Shown here piece after piece: positions 7,542 to 15,004 of a stretch of DNA of 63,505 nt. The first letter of the stretch is position 1; each line of letters opens with the position of its first letter. The DNA is from a virus. Below the pieces are notes generated by a model. That model was not told where the DNA came from and did not search any database. It saw only the letters and a program-made list of their open reading frames with translations. Location of the stretch: positions 1 to 63,505 of IMG/VR virus record IMGVR_UViG_3300020578_000067; one strand, written 5' to 3'. A program made the translations under genes and the position numbers.

Positions 7542-8107
7542 TATTTGACTTTCCAATACCAAAGGGAAATTCCCATTGCATCAACAATGTCATCGTCTTC
7601 TAAATTTGGAGTTTGTAAACCAAAACTTACACCGACAATTTCACGAACTCTTTGCTTTCTTTCATTTTTCATTTTAACCTGCAGAGATCCTTTTTGACCA
7701 TTCTTTGCTAAATTTGCAGAGTCTTGCTTTGACAAATTTTTATAGCCGATGGCTGGCTTCCAAACAAGAGGGCTTACATCCTCTATCGTGGAACATTTGT
7801 CTGACAGCACCCCCCAAACAAACCCAATGATATATGAAAGAATCCTGCTGGTCTGAAAATTTTGAATATAGACAGACTGTTCTATAACAGCACAATCTGG
7901 CTTGTATTCTTCAACAACCAACAGGAGTTCTTTTTTAATTTTTCTAAATTTATCTGACTGATCTTTATCTTTTACTAGATCAATTTTTCCATTTGCGATA
8001 AAGTTTTTTTCTCTGTCAACTATAGCCCAAGCAAGAGAATGAGAAGCTGGGTCAAGGGCAATAACCCTTGACCACTCATGTTTGCCAACTATATTTTTTA
8101 AACTCAC
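7541..8107 (-). CDS. RuvC-like Holliday junction resolvase
   Basis: Cuts branched DNA before packaging. RNase H-fold signatures: 'VIALDPASHSLAWAIVD' (D19), 'CAVIEQ' (E76), and the C-terminal 'LEDDDIVDAMGIS' (D171-D176). Start: a TTG at 8161 opens the longer frame, but a GTG at 8107 lies exactly 6 bases after a TATAAT box that overlaps the stop of the preceding gene, so a leaderless GTG start is preferred (188 aa, close to bacterial RuvC). The gene is coupled to the basic HTH protein by TAATG. It may also act as a general debranching nuclease, like phage T4 endonuclease VII in role though not in fold. Confidence 0.85.
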   Translation of the reverse strand: MSLKNIVGKHEWSRVIALDPASHSLAWAIVDREKNFIANGKIDLVKDKDQSDKFRKIKKELLLVVEEYKPDCAVIEQSVYIQNFQTSRILSYIIGFVWGVLSDKCSTIEDVSPLVWKPAIGYKNLSKQDSANLAKNGQKGSLQVKMKNERKQRVREIVGVSFGLQTPNLEDDDIVDAMGISLWYWKVK

Positions 8108-8113
8108 ACAAAT

Positions 8114-8119
8114 ATTATA
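8114..8119 (-). promoter_or_regulatory. Possible -10 box for a leaderless resolvase mRNA
   Basis: TATAAT on the minus strand spans the stop codon of the preceding gene and ends 6 bases before the GTG at 8107. That spacing would place the first transcribed base on the start codon. No -35 match is seen. Confidence 0.4.
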
Positions 8120-8423
8120 ACTCTTTTCTGAGCTTTTCTTCGTCCCAACCCCAAGAAACAAGTCGTTGTATAAATCTTTCTATTTTGCATTGTTCACAAA
8201 GATTTTCTTTATTATATTTTGACAATACAGTTGTACAAGTTTTTGTTTTACAAATTCTTTTGTTGTTTTTATTTTTTTTATTTTCGTGATATTTTGCTAA
8301 AGTTTTTTGATTAGTTACAATTTTTCTACACTCACTGGAACAATAAGTTGCATTGTATACTTTAGCAATAAAAATTTTTAAACAATCTTGGTTTGTGCAT
8401 ACCCGCTCTTCTTCTCCGAACAT
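8115..8423 (-). CDS. Double zinc-ribbon/zinc-finger protein
   Basis: Small metal-binding protein, perhaps DNA- or RNA-binding. The ATG at 8423 has a strong GGAGG 5 bases upstream; the frame continues upstream without one. Cysteines form one site with C-x4-C and C-x3-C near residues 9-33 ('YCSSECRK') and a second with C-x4-C and C-x2-C near residues 60-80 ('LCEQCK'), joined by a Lys/Asn-rich linker. The C-terminal helix ends at the resolvase promoter. The first half resembles zinc fingers of HNH nucleases or transposases without the catalytic part. Confidence 0.65.
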   Translation of the reverse strand: MFGEEERVCTNQDCLKIFIAKVYNATYCSSECRKIVTNQKTLAKYHENKKNKNNKRICKTKTCTTVLSKYNKENLCEQCKIERFIQRLVSWGWDEEKLRKEL

Positions 8424-8433
8424 CGTCCTCCGG

Positions 8434-9174
8434 TTAAAAGGGGTCTTCAACCCCCGGCGCATCCTCTGACCAGCACATCTTGGCTAAATCGCAGTTTTGA
8501 CAATTTGCCGAGGTTCTCTTGTAAGGGTGCTTTGGCTTATTACCATCAACAAAATCTTGGTAGATCTTGTTGTATTTTTTAAATAACTTGTCAATAAAGT
8601 CATCATCTTTTTCTATAAATATTGGCAAGATCTCTTGGTTATTTTTATTTTCGTAAATTACATATCCACTATTTAAATTCAAACATTTCATATATATTTG
8701 AGCTTGCCTGTAGTGTTCATCTTTTGGCTTGTTGTAGAGTTGTCTGTAGTGGAAGCCTTCTGAACTTATTGACTTTAGCTCAATTAATTTATGACCGTAC
8801 CAGTCAATTATACCATCGGCAGTGCCTTCAATCGAAGGATTAGAATAACTTACAGGAATCTCCTCTGCAACTAAGATCCCAATATTATTAAAATATTTAT
8901 AAAGACGATCATGCACAGCATGCCCATTGTCAAATATCCTATGCGTTTGTGCGCTGAAGGATGTCTCCAAAACAACGCCCTCAAATAAATAATACCAATA
9001 TCTAGCGCACTGGTTGGTATAACTGGGGTGGAAGCCACCTACTTTTTTAAATTCAGGTTTGTTCCTCTCATTTAAACTGCTGTCTATCTTTAATAACAAC
9101 TCTTCGGTTATTTCAGCATCAGTCCTTGGAGCCTTTACCTCTTTGGGTGCCTTTAATACTTTTAAAGATTTCAA
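8434..9174 (-). CDS. Cas4/RecB-like PD-(D/E)XK exonuclease
   Basis: Nuclease of the Cas4/RecB-nuclease family, probably with an Fe-S cluster, acting in recombination or end processing. Catalytic pattern: H85/H88 region, D120 in 'EGTADGIID', E132-x-K134 in 'LIELKS', then a Gln/Tyr helix 'HYRQAQIYMKCL'. Candidate cluster cysteines are C56 and the C-terminal C225, C228 and C234, the spacing of Cas4. Length 246 aa is typical. The TTG start is supported by AAAGGAG 8 bases upstream and by TTGA overlap with the previous stop. It is not linked to CRISPR; stand-alone phage Cas4-like nucleases are common. Confidence 0.85.
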   Translation of the reverse strand: MKSLKVLKAPKEVKAPRTDAEITEELLLKIDSSLNERNKPEFKKVGGFHPSYTNQCARYWYYLFEGVVLETSFSAQTHRIFDNGHAVHDRLYKYFNNIGILVAEEIPVSYSNPSIEGTADGIIDWYGHKLIELKSISSEGFHYRQLYNKPKDEHYRQAQIYMKCLNLNSGYVIYENKNNQEILPIFIEKDDDFIDKLFKKYNKIYQDFVDGNKPKHPYKRTSANCQNCDLAKMCWSEDAPGVEDPF

Positions 9175-9491
9175 TTATTCGCTCCTTTTGCGGCAATTTT
9201 TAGTACATTTATATTTTCAGATAAAGCTTCATACATTGTTTTCCAAATGTCATTTACAAGTTTGTCTTGTTCACTCATCATAGTAGACTTTCTTTTAAAA
9301 GCCTGCGACTTAATAATCATTTGAGTTCTATAGGCAGCCAAAACATTGGCATATTTAATTGCTTGGACACCATGATAATCACTAGGATTATCAACAATAT
9401 CTTGCACTACCCTCATACACTCTAAAAACTCACGAGCTCTATCTCCCATAAGTTTTCCAATTAATTCTACATCGACAACAATGTCCGTCAC
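9171..9491 (-). CDS. Hypothetical helical protein, 106 aa
   Basis: Unrecognised. Almost entirely helical by composition, with no Cys motif or membrane segment. It starts with a GTG that overlaps the stop of the deoxyribosyltransferase gene (GTGA), and its own stop overlaps the TTG of the nuclease gene. This tight coupling suggests it may be an accessory subunit of the nuclease. Confidence 0.6.
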   Translation of the reverse strand: MTDIVVDVELIGKLMGDRAREFLECMRVVQDIVDNPSDYHGVQAIKYANVLAAYRTQMIIKSQAFKRKSTMMSEQDKLVNDIWKTMYEALSENINVLKIAAKGANN

Positions 9492-10021
9492 AGCAATTTG
9501 TCTCTTTCAGTTTTGTCAGCCCAGCCAGACGCTCGGGAGATTGCACCCAGTATATCGGGTAAAATTTCTGTGCAACTGTTTATTATCATGAGATTATCCA
9601 TTATGTTGAAATCTTCAATTTTGGGATACAGTTCAGATCTAAGCCATTCTGGTCTATCATGGTAAACCTTCTGTAGATACTCGTTCACTCGGTCAATATA
9701 TTCACCTGGTAAATAACCGTTGTAATGCCCGTACACTTTTTTATTTAAGGCTCTAGCGTACCCAACCTCAACACAAACACCAGGGTCGGCAGAAGGTCCA
9801 CGGAAAGGTTGTAAGTTTGCCACAATGCAATCTGCCATATTAATTTTTGCAAGATTGATTTCATATATCTCTTCGTGTTTTACAACTTTTTCGCCCTGGT
9901 ATCCGTTGTCTATGGGTAAAATTGGTTCAACATTATAGTTTTCACAAATAGATGCTATGAAATCAAACCAGCCCTGATCGTATTTTCTTAACACATCAGG
10001 TCCAGCAAAATAAATTTTCAT
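9488..10021 (-). CDS. Nucleoside 2-deoxyribosyltransferase family protein
   Basis: Family members exchange the base of deoxynucleosides or hydrolyse the N-glycosidic bond of (modified) deoxynucleotides. Signatures: N-terminal 'IYFAGPDVL', the central 'ADCIVANLQPFRGPSADPG' loop, and 'CVEVGYARALNKKVYGH' with the likely catalytic Glu at E85. Length 177 aa fits. It has an AGGAG ribosome binding site and lies directly after the Dcm methylase, so it may salvage or clean up nucleotides for phage DNA synthesis. The exact substrate cannot be read from the sequence. Confidence 0.85.
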   Translation of the reverse strand: MKIYFAGPDVLRKYDQGWFDFIASICENYNVEPILPIDNGYQGEKVVKHEEIYEINLAKINMADCIVANLQPFRGPSADPGVCVEVGYARALNKKVYGHYNGYLPGEYIDRVNEYLQKVYHDRPEWLRSELYPKIEDFNIMDNLMIINSCTEILPDILGAISRASGWADKTERDKLL

Positions 10022-10022
10022 T

Positions 10023-11345
10023 TTAACTCCTAATTAATTTATGAAGTTCGTTGCCAATCCATTCGGCAACTGGTGAGGCTATTGCATTGCCACACATTTT
10101 ATACCGATTGGTATCGGCAATTTTTTTACCATTAGAATCAAGTTGAGTGTGGTTATCAGGAAAGCCCATTAATCTTTCACATTCTAAAGGTGTTAATCTT
10201 CTTAAGACAAGCTCTGGTGTGCATACAGCATGTTGAGATGTTGTATCAATAGTATAACTAGGATCACCAACATCACCAAATCCTTTTCCAGCTGGCCCTG
10301 CCGTGTCTGAGCGACCAATCAACGTGCCCTGTATTGGAATAGCAATTTGTTCACCAACCAAGGGTACTTGCCCTCCGCCTGTGCCCATCCTATGTTTCAA
10401 GGTTGGGAAGATTTCATCTTCATATATGCGCACATCGTTGACTCTAGTACCGTCAACAATTAAAACAGTAGCCCTGCTCTCACCACTATTATCAAAAGAA
10501 TTTAAAGTAGGACTGGTTTCCTCGCTACGCCACACTTCGGCTGGCAGGTTACCTTCATCATCTCTAGCGCCCGACCTAACCACCTTGACATACGGTTCAG
10601 GAACGGAATTCATATCAGGTCGTTCATGATTGTAGAAAGATGTGCTCACCCCTCCTTGACCGTATTTACTATATCCTGTTTTTCTACACCAGATAGGTTC
10701 ACTAATGCCTGCCTCAAGGGCTCGGGCAGCCTGTTTCCTTTTCTTTCTGCCCTTTTTAATATCCCCATCGCTGTCTTTGGGGACAGATAATATTTGACCT
10801 CCACTTCGCTCAATGGCTGTAGGATCCCAACAAGCGACGAGAAAAACCCTTCTTCTTCTCTGGGCGACTCCGAACCACTGTGCATCCAACACATGCCATT
10901 CAATTGCCAATGCCCCGATGTTTGCCATTTGGTTGATGACTTCACCGAAATCTTCTCCTTTATTGCTTGTGAGGGCACCAGCGACATTTTCCCAGATTGC
11001 CCATTTTGGATATTCTCCGTTTGTTGCATCTCGCATCTCCTTTATTATTCTTACACCTTCAAAAAATAAACCAGATCTTTCTCCTCCTAGACCTGATCTT
11101 TTACCAGCAACCGATAAATCCTGGCACGGCGACCCAAAAGAAATTAGATCAACAGCAGGAAGCATCTTTGCGCTTACAGTTCTCACATCTTCGTATTTGA
11201 TTACACCAGGCCAATGTCTTTTTAAAATTTCTTGACAATTTTTATCCCATTCAACTTGGAATTTACAATCCCAACCTGCTGCATCAAAACCTAAGTCAAA
11301 TCCACCGACACCGGCAAATAAACTTCCATAAGTTAATTGTTTCAT
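10023..11345 (-). CDS. DNA (cytosine-5) methyltransferase
   Basis: Methylates C5 of cytosine in DNA using SAM, probably to evade host restriction. All main motifs are present: I 'LFAGVGGFDLGF', IV 'FGSPCQDLS' with catalytic C74, VI 'WENVAG' (E119), VIII 'QRRRRVF', IX 'RRLTPLECERLMGFPD' and X 'GNAIASPVAEWIG'. The 440-aa length leaves a sizeable target-recognition region between VIII and IX (residues about 195-375). The gene has AAGGAAAA upstream and directly follows a Dam-type methylase. No cognate restriction enzyme is visible, so it is an orphan phage methylase. Confidence 0.95.
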   Translation of the reverse strand: MKQLTYGSLFAGVGGFDLGFDAAGWDCKFQVEWDKNCQEILKRHWPGVIKYEDVRTVSAKMLPAVDLISFGSPCQDLSVAGKRSGLGGERSGLFFEGVRIIKEMRDATNGEYPKWAIWENVAGALTSNKGEDFGEVINQMANIGALAIEWHVLDAQWFGVAQRRRRVFLVACWDPTAIERSGGQILSVPKDSDGDIKKGRKKRKQAARALEAGISEPIWCRKTGYSKYGQGGVSTSFYNHERPDMNSVPEPYVKVVRSGARDDEGNLPAEVWRSEETSPTLNSFDNSGESRATVLIVDGTRVNDVRIYEDEIFPTLKHRMGTGGGQVPLVGEQIAIPIQGTLIGRSDTAGPAGKGFGDVGDPSYTIDTTSQHAVCTPELVLRRLTPLECERLMGFPDNHTQLDSNGKKIADTNRYKMCGNAIASPVAEWIGNELHKLIRS

Positions 11346-11346
11346 T

Positions 11347-11742
11347 TTATTTTCCTTTAAATATAATTAGAGCAGAAGGGAATGGTGCGGGGTTCTTCTG
11401 GTCGTCAAACTTTAGTCTACCCTTGATAAAACGAATTTCATCAGAATTCATGACAAAGTTATGCCACCACCGAGTATCGGTACGACTAGGAATAAGAAAA
11501 ACTGAAGTCTTCCCTTTTGCCTGTTCCTCAACAGCTTTTTCTAACCACTTGGCAATAACATTGCCATAAGGAGGGTTAACGAAATTACAGTTACCCCATT
11601 CAACTTCCAAACCATCAAACTGAGGATTAGGAGGACAAGGATCAAAATCAAAATTAAATTCTTCATTAAGTTTCTCATAAAATGCCTTTGGTGTTTTCCA
11701 GTTATCTCTTGCAGCAGTAAAATGTACTTTACTCTTATTCAT
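11347..11742 (-). CDS. Phage DNA N6-adenine methyltransferase (Dam type)
   Basis: Methylates adenine in DNA. The short 131-aa protein has the phage Dam layout: 'NWKTPKAFYEKLNEEFNFDFD' at the N-terminus, the catalytic NPPY (56-59) in 'CNFVNPPYGNVIAKW', then 'VFLIPSRTDTRWWH' and 'GRLKF'. It is coupled to an upstream microgene by an 8-bp overlap. With the neighbouring Dcm enzyme the phage can mark both adenine and cytosine. Confidence 0.9.
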   Translation of the reverse strand: MNKSKVHFTAARDNWKTPKAFYEKLNEEFNFDFDPCPPNPQFDGLEVEWGNCNFVNPPYGNVIAKWLEKAVEEQAKGKTSVFLIPSRTDTRWWHNFVMNSDEIRFIKGRLKFDDQKNPAPFPSALIIFKGK

Positions 11743-11896
11743 CCCATTTTTTCCCTATAATAATTTTTGGTGTTTCATGGCATATTCCACATCTACCCCA
11801 ACTACCATTGCCCCAGTGAGTTTTCCACTCACGACAGCATTTAATTACTATTTCAGGACCGTACCGCTGCACTAATTTTTTTCTACCTTCATTCAT
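11735..11896 (-). CDS. Small Cys/Trp-rich protein, 53 aa
   Basis: The frame opens at an ATG at 11896 that overlaps the stop of the nuclease-like gene by 8 bp and ends inside the start of the Dam gene. Coding character is supported by this tight overlap at both ends. The protein has Cys residues in 'IKCCREW' and 'GRCGICHE', a possible zinc site, between basic segments. It is too short for family recognition. Confidence 0.6.
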   Translation of the reverse strand: MNEGRKKLVQRYGPEIVIKCCREWKTHWGNGSWGRCGICHETPKIIIGKKWDE

Positions 11897-12188
11897 AATC
11901 ACTGTCTCGTATTAATTCTTTAAAGACATGCCATTCAACTATTGCAACTTTTACATCTGAATCTTCTCCAAATACAACCGAGATACAAGGATGTTTATGA
12001 TTTTGCTTCCAAGCATCTCGACGCATTTTAATCCAGGCTGTTCTGGATAAAGTGAATGACGCGCCATTATGTTTATAGTCAACGAGGAATTCATGAAATT
12101 CAGCATCCCCTTTTTTAAAACCCCTGCCAGAGTTTTTAACTGGTTTTGCACCATCTCTTTTCGCTTCTTGTTTTTCATTTCTTTTCAT
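11889..12188 (-). CDS. Putative PD-(D/E)XK-like nuclease, 99 aa
   Basis: Tentative. A basic N-terminus is followed by 'SGRGFKKGDAEFHEF', 'LVDYKHN' (a D-x-K strand), 'SFTLSRTAWIKMRRDAW' and 'HPCISVVFG'. The order Gly-Asp, then strand with D-x-K, then a Ser-rich helix resembles small resolvase-like nucleases of the PD-(D/E)XK superfamily (Hjc or VRR type). The start is strongly supported by AAGGAGG 6 bases before the ATG. It lies between microgenes in the recombination block near the RecA-like gene, which fits a DNA-processing role. Confidence 0.5.
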   Translation of the reverse strand: MKRNEKQEAKRDGAKPVKNSGRGFKKGDAEFHEFLVDYKHNGASFTLSRTAWIKMRRDAWKQNHKHPCISVVFGEDSDVKVAIVEWHVFKELIRDSDYE

Positions 12189-12339
12189 CTAAAGCCTCCT
12201 TACATAAACGACATGTAAATTTTTCTTTATTTTTTGTTACATAATACTTTCCACCAGTTAAACCGCAAGGAGTTTCGTAAAAATCCTGACCGTATTTACC
12301 GATTGAGTAATGAATTGTTATGTCGTCTTCAATTTTCAT
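12175..12339 (-). CDS. Small zinc-ribbon-like protein, 54 aa
   Basis: Open frame from an ATG at 12339 to a stop inside the next gene (14-bp overlap). The C-terminal half carries C-x2-C ('FTCRLC'), and one more Cys lies at residue 25. It has a mixed beta-like composition, and the ribosome binding site is weak. No function is recognised; it is one of four overlapping microgenes between the RecA-like and Dam genes. Confidence 0.55.
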   Translation of the reverse strand: MKIEDDITIHYSIGKYGQDFYETPCGLTGGKYYVTKNKEKFTCRLCKEALDEKK

Positions 12340-12343
12340 ATTA

Positions 12344-12444
12344 CTATTCTACTGGTTTGGAAGGCACAGCATAGTCGTCACCACGGCATGCACACGGGCA
12401 TTTGGATTGATTTTAAAATTACTCCCAAGGTCTTGATTTGTCAT
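12344..12444 (-). pseudogene. Frameshifted Cys-rich microgene
   Basis: An ATG at 12444 begins a short frame that stops at 12349. The -1 frame over the second half reads 'SKCPCACRGDDYAVPSKPVE' and stops at 12344, 4 bases before the next gene. That frame looks strongly protein-like (C-x-C-x-C) but has no start codon of its own. A single -1 shift near the TTTTAAAA at about 12411-12418 would give a continuous peptide of roughly 34 residues. A base error, a real frameshift or chance cannot be separated here. Confidence 0.35.
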
Positions 12445-12544
12445 GTTTGTCTTCCATCCTTTGCACAGCAGCCATAAAGAAAACAATACACAATCCCAAA
12501 GCAAAACCAACAGGATCACAAATAAAAGTTTTAATCTTGTTCAT
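12419..12544 (-). CDS. Single-pass membrane microprotein, 41 aa
   Basis: An ATG at 12544 lies inside the end of the RecA-like gene (14-bp overlap). Residues about 7-27 are a hydrophobic helix ('VGFALGLCIVFFMAAV'), preceded by a Lys-containing start and followed by a charged tail, so it is probably an inner-membrane peptide with one segment. Function unknown. The ribosome binding site is weak and translation may depend on coupling. Confidence 0.5.
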   Translation of the reverse strand: MNKIKTFICDPVGFALGLCIVFFMAAVQRMEDKHDKSRPWE

Positions 12545-13457
12545 TAGATATAATCCTAGCAGATATATCGGCTATCTGCTTTTCATCTAGTTCAATCTTA
12601 CTAATTCCGTTCCACTTTTCTTCTTTATAAAAGAACCAAGCTCCCCTCCTTTCAATAATGTTCATCTCAACAGCAATATCAAGGAGTTCACGATACTTGT
12701 CCAAGATACCTTCTTGGGGAAGGACATAGTAATGACCACTTGTCCCGATGCTTGGAATTTGCTTTGTCTTTTCAATTGTCCAAGTGACTCGCTGTGAAGT
12801 AATCATGTTTGTGTCATCCCTTTCCATTTCCTTAGAAGACATTGACAAAAACAGTTTAACAATATTGTGCATGTTGTGATGAACAGTGTTGCCCATTTTT
12901 GCTTTTGTAACTGCATACATACCAGAAAGATCAATAGTTTGATGAGCAATAAACATCATCATATTTCTTTCTTTATGTAGATAGTTGACTAATTTTTGAA
13001 GCAGGAAACCTTGAGATCTAGACTGCAGACCCATTGCTTTGCCACCTTCAGGCTTGTCGTAAAACTCTTCCTTAATAATATTTGAGAGAGAGTCAAATAA
13101 AAAAATATGTTTTTCTTCTTCATGAGTCAAATACGGATAGACATTCTTAAGAATATCTTCTGCAACTGTTGATTGAATGACAACAATGTCATCAATATCA
13201 ATACCACACTTGGCAGCATACCCTTCGTTAAAAGAATATTCAGAATCAACAATAACTGGTCGGAATCCTCTTGCTTGTGCCTCGGATAAAATCCTAAAGG
13301 CCATCGTGGACTTGCCCACTGATGGCGTACCCCAAAATAAATGTGTTGCACCTGTGTTCAAACCTCCACCCAATGCTCTATTTAATCCAACGCTGGGCGT
13401 AGGAATAACCTCATGAACTGGCATGGTGTCACCCTTGCGCTTATCAACTATTAACAT
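12531..13457 (-). CDS. RecA/UvsX-like recombinase
   Basis: ATP-dependent strand-exchange protein for phage recombination and recombination-dependent replication. The 308-aa RecA core shows Walker A 'GTPSVGKST' (43-51), Walker B 'HIFLFDSLSN' (D122), and an 'MMMFIAHQT' strand followed by the DNA-binding loop region. The N-terminus matches the start of the core ('PSVGLNRALGGGLNTGATHLF'). It is shorter than bacterial RecA because the C-terminal domain is reduced, as in UvsX-like proteins. The ATG is preceded by AGGAATAAAAA. A RadA- or DnaB-like ATPase is less likely given the L-loop layout. Confidence 0.8.
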   Translation of the reverse strand: MLIVDKRKGDTMPVHEVIPTPSVGLNRALGGGLNTGATHLFWGTPSVGKSTMAFRILSEAQARGFRPVIVDSEYSFNEGYAAKCGIDIDDIVVIQSTVAEDILKNVYPYLTHEEEKHIFLFDSLSNIIKEEFYDKPEGGKAMGLQSRSQGFLLQKLVNYLHKERNMMMFIAHQTIDLSGMYAVTKAKMGNTVHHNMHNIVKLFLSMSSKEMERDDTNMITSQRVTWTIEKTKQIPSIGTSGHYYVLPQEGILDKYRELLDIAVEMNIIERRGAWFFYKEEKWNGISKIELDEKQIADISARIISNEQD

Positions 13458-13466
13458 TTTTTATTC

Positions 13467-14519
13467 CTATCTAAAAAAATCTGTTCCGAGTCTTTTTACA
13501 ACTGATTTCAAGAACTCATCACAGCGAGTTTTCCAATTATAGTTGGCGTAAACAGCCGGTGCCTGACCAAAATAGTATTTTATTTCGGTATCAAAGTTGT
13601 CTACAACTTTTCGCATAAGATACACTAATGAATCAACATTTGGCAGAACAACTTCTCCCTGGGTGTATCCTGTGTGTTGTGTCGGCCCAATTGTTGATTC
13701 AACAACATTTGACCCCAAATAATTTTCATAAGAACACCATACACCTGTTGATATCACAGGCATCCCTGTCGCAAGAGCTTGAAGCGGTATAAAACCAAAT
13801 CCTTCACCTTCACTTGGGTATACCAAAACATCATGATCATAGTAAAGTTGCACCATTTTTTCTTTGGTATACGTTTCATAAATATATTTAATACCTTCGT
13901 GTGGCGACACCAAGAATGATGAGTGACCAAAGCCCTTTGCTTCTTCATGACCGTGATATTTCAATGTCAAAGAAACATCCGCTCTATGACGAAAAGCCTT
14001 TAAAAAAGCCTCCTGAGCCAGATCAGCACGCTTACGGGGGCTTCCAGAATCAATATGCAGGAATTTTATTTGACGATTGTTGCCTCTTTTTTTAGGTTTC
14101 CACACATCATCAATACCCATCTCAAAAACATATGTTGGAGTTTTAATATTAGAATTTAATACAGATTGTTGAGCAAAAAAGTTGCCAACCCAAATTTCAT
14201 TAACAGAATTCATAGCATCAATCCAATGATCCCAAACTTTAGTTGCTTCTAAATGCACCCCTTGTATTTTGTATTGATGATCGTAAAATTTTTTAAAATC
14301 TGGAGAGCGCAAATTTTGCATGTTATGCAAGTTATACCACTCTGGTTCCATATAGAATAATTGAGTATTTGCATCTGGTGAATTTTCCAAAACTTGCATT
14401 TTTTTGTTTCTATATGAAAATTTTGGAAAATGTTCCAAAAATTTATAATAACTGTATGAGTAACCCGAAGCGCCATTTGCATCTTTAATATGCTGGTCTG
14501 TATGCAGAGATATTTTCAT
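13467..14519 (-). CDS. GT-B glycosyltransferase (GT4-like)
   Basis: Sugar transferase, 350 aa, acceptor unknown. Donor-site motif 'VLVYPSEGEGFGFIPLQALA' (E-G-x-G-x-x-P), the second-domain entry 'KFLHIDSGSPRKRADLAQEA', and an N-terminal 'SLHTDQHIKDANGASGYSY' that could be the acceptor-side Gly-rich loop. It is coupled by ATGA to a methyltransferase-like gene, which is coupled in turn to a second methyltransferase. The three look like a small modification operon placed after the DNA polymerase gene. It is related to the gene at 5412-6491. Confidence 0.85.
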   Translation of the reverse strand: MKISLHTDQHIKDANGASGYSYSYYKFLEHFPKFSYRNKKMQVLENSPDANTQLFYMEPEWYNLHNMQNLRSPDFKKFYDHQYKIQGVHLEATKVWDHWIDAMNSVNEIWVGNFFAQQSVLNSNIKTPTYVFEMGIDDVWKPKKRGNNRQIKFLHIDSGSPRKRADLAQEAFLKAFRHRADVSLTLKYHGHEEAKGFGHSSFLVSPHEGIKYIYETYTKEKMVQLYYDHDVLVYPSEGEGFGFIPLQALATGMPVISTGVWCSYENYLGSNVVESTIGPTQHTGYTQGEVVLPNVDSLVYLMRKVVDNFDTEIKYYFGQAPAVYANYNWKTRCDEFLKSVVKRLGTDFFR

Positions 14520-15004
14520 TGTAAAACAACAAGTCTTCTTGTTGAATGAGGAATGAACCCGGGGGTATCAACATGACAAAACTTCATATCTATTGATGCA
14601 ACAAGAGTCTTTTTTGTATTTTTCATTATTAATTCAAATTGATCAACACTCGGTTGATGTTCTATTGAGTGTTCAATTATGGTAATTTTTGATTCCTCAA
14701 CAATCTTAAAAAATGAATCCCATTCATCTTTCTCGCCTTCAATTTCCAGACCGAGCGCCATGACACCAAAATTATCATCCAACAAATCACCATGTTCGTT
14801 AACCCATGCTGAAACTGTTCCATGATAGGAATCAACCATTGTTTTTAAAGGATCAATTGGTATTACATTATATGGGTACGCGCCCCCAATTGTTCTTTTA
14901 TAAGCACCAACATCAATAATAAAACTTACATCAGATAAAAAATATTCTGCAATGTGATGTCTCAAAAGATACTCTTTTGATATTAAATATTCCCATCTGT
15001 CCAC
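14516..15004 (-). CDS. Methyltransferase-like protein, 162 aa
   Basis: Tentative SAM-binding fold: 'VSFIIDVGAYKRTIGGAYP' resembles motif I (D-x-G-x), followed by 'VIPIDPLKTM' at the motif II position. The protein is short, so it may be incomplete or only structurally related. The GTG at 15004 overlaps the upstream stop (TAGTG) and is preferred over a GTG at 15043. It is coupled at both ends to a SAM methyltransferase and a glycosyltransferase, so a joint role in modifying a glycan or other small molecule is plausible. Confidence 0.5.
   Translation of the reverse strand: MDRWEYLISKEYLLRHHIAEYFLSDVSFIIDVGAYKRTIGGAYPYNVIPIDPLKTMVDSYHGTVSAWVNEHGDLLDDNFGVMALGLEIEGEKDEWDSFFKIVEESKITIIEHSIEHQPSVDQFELIMKNTKKTLVASIDMKFCHVDTPGFIPHSTRRLVVLQ

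Noticed and set aside
8434-9174. CRISPR adaptation function because of the Cas4-like nuclease
   Set aside because: No repeat array, Cas1 or Cas2 is present; stand-alone Cas4/RecB nucleases are usual in phage recombination modules.
10813-11235. Plus-strand frame opposite the Dcm gene
   Set aside because: The minus strand carries all conserved motifs of the methylase; nothing supports the antisense frame.
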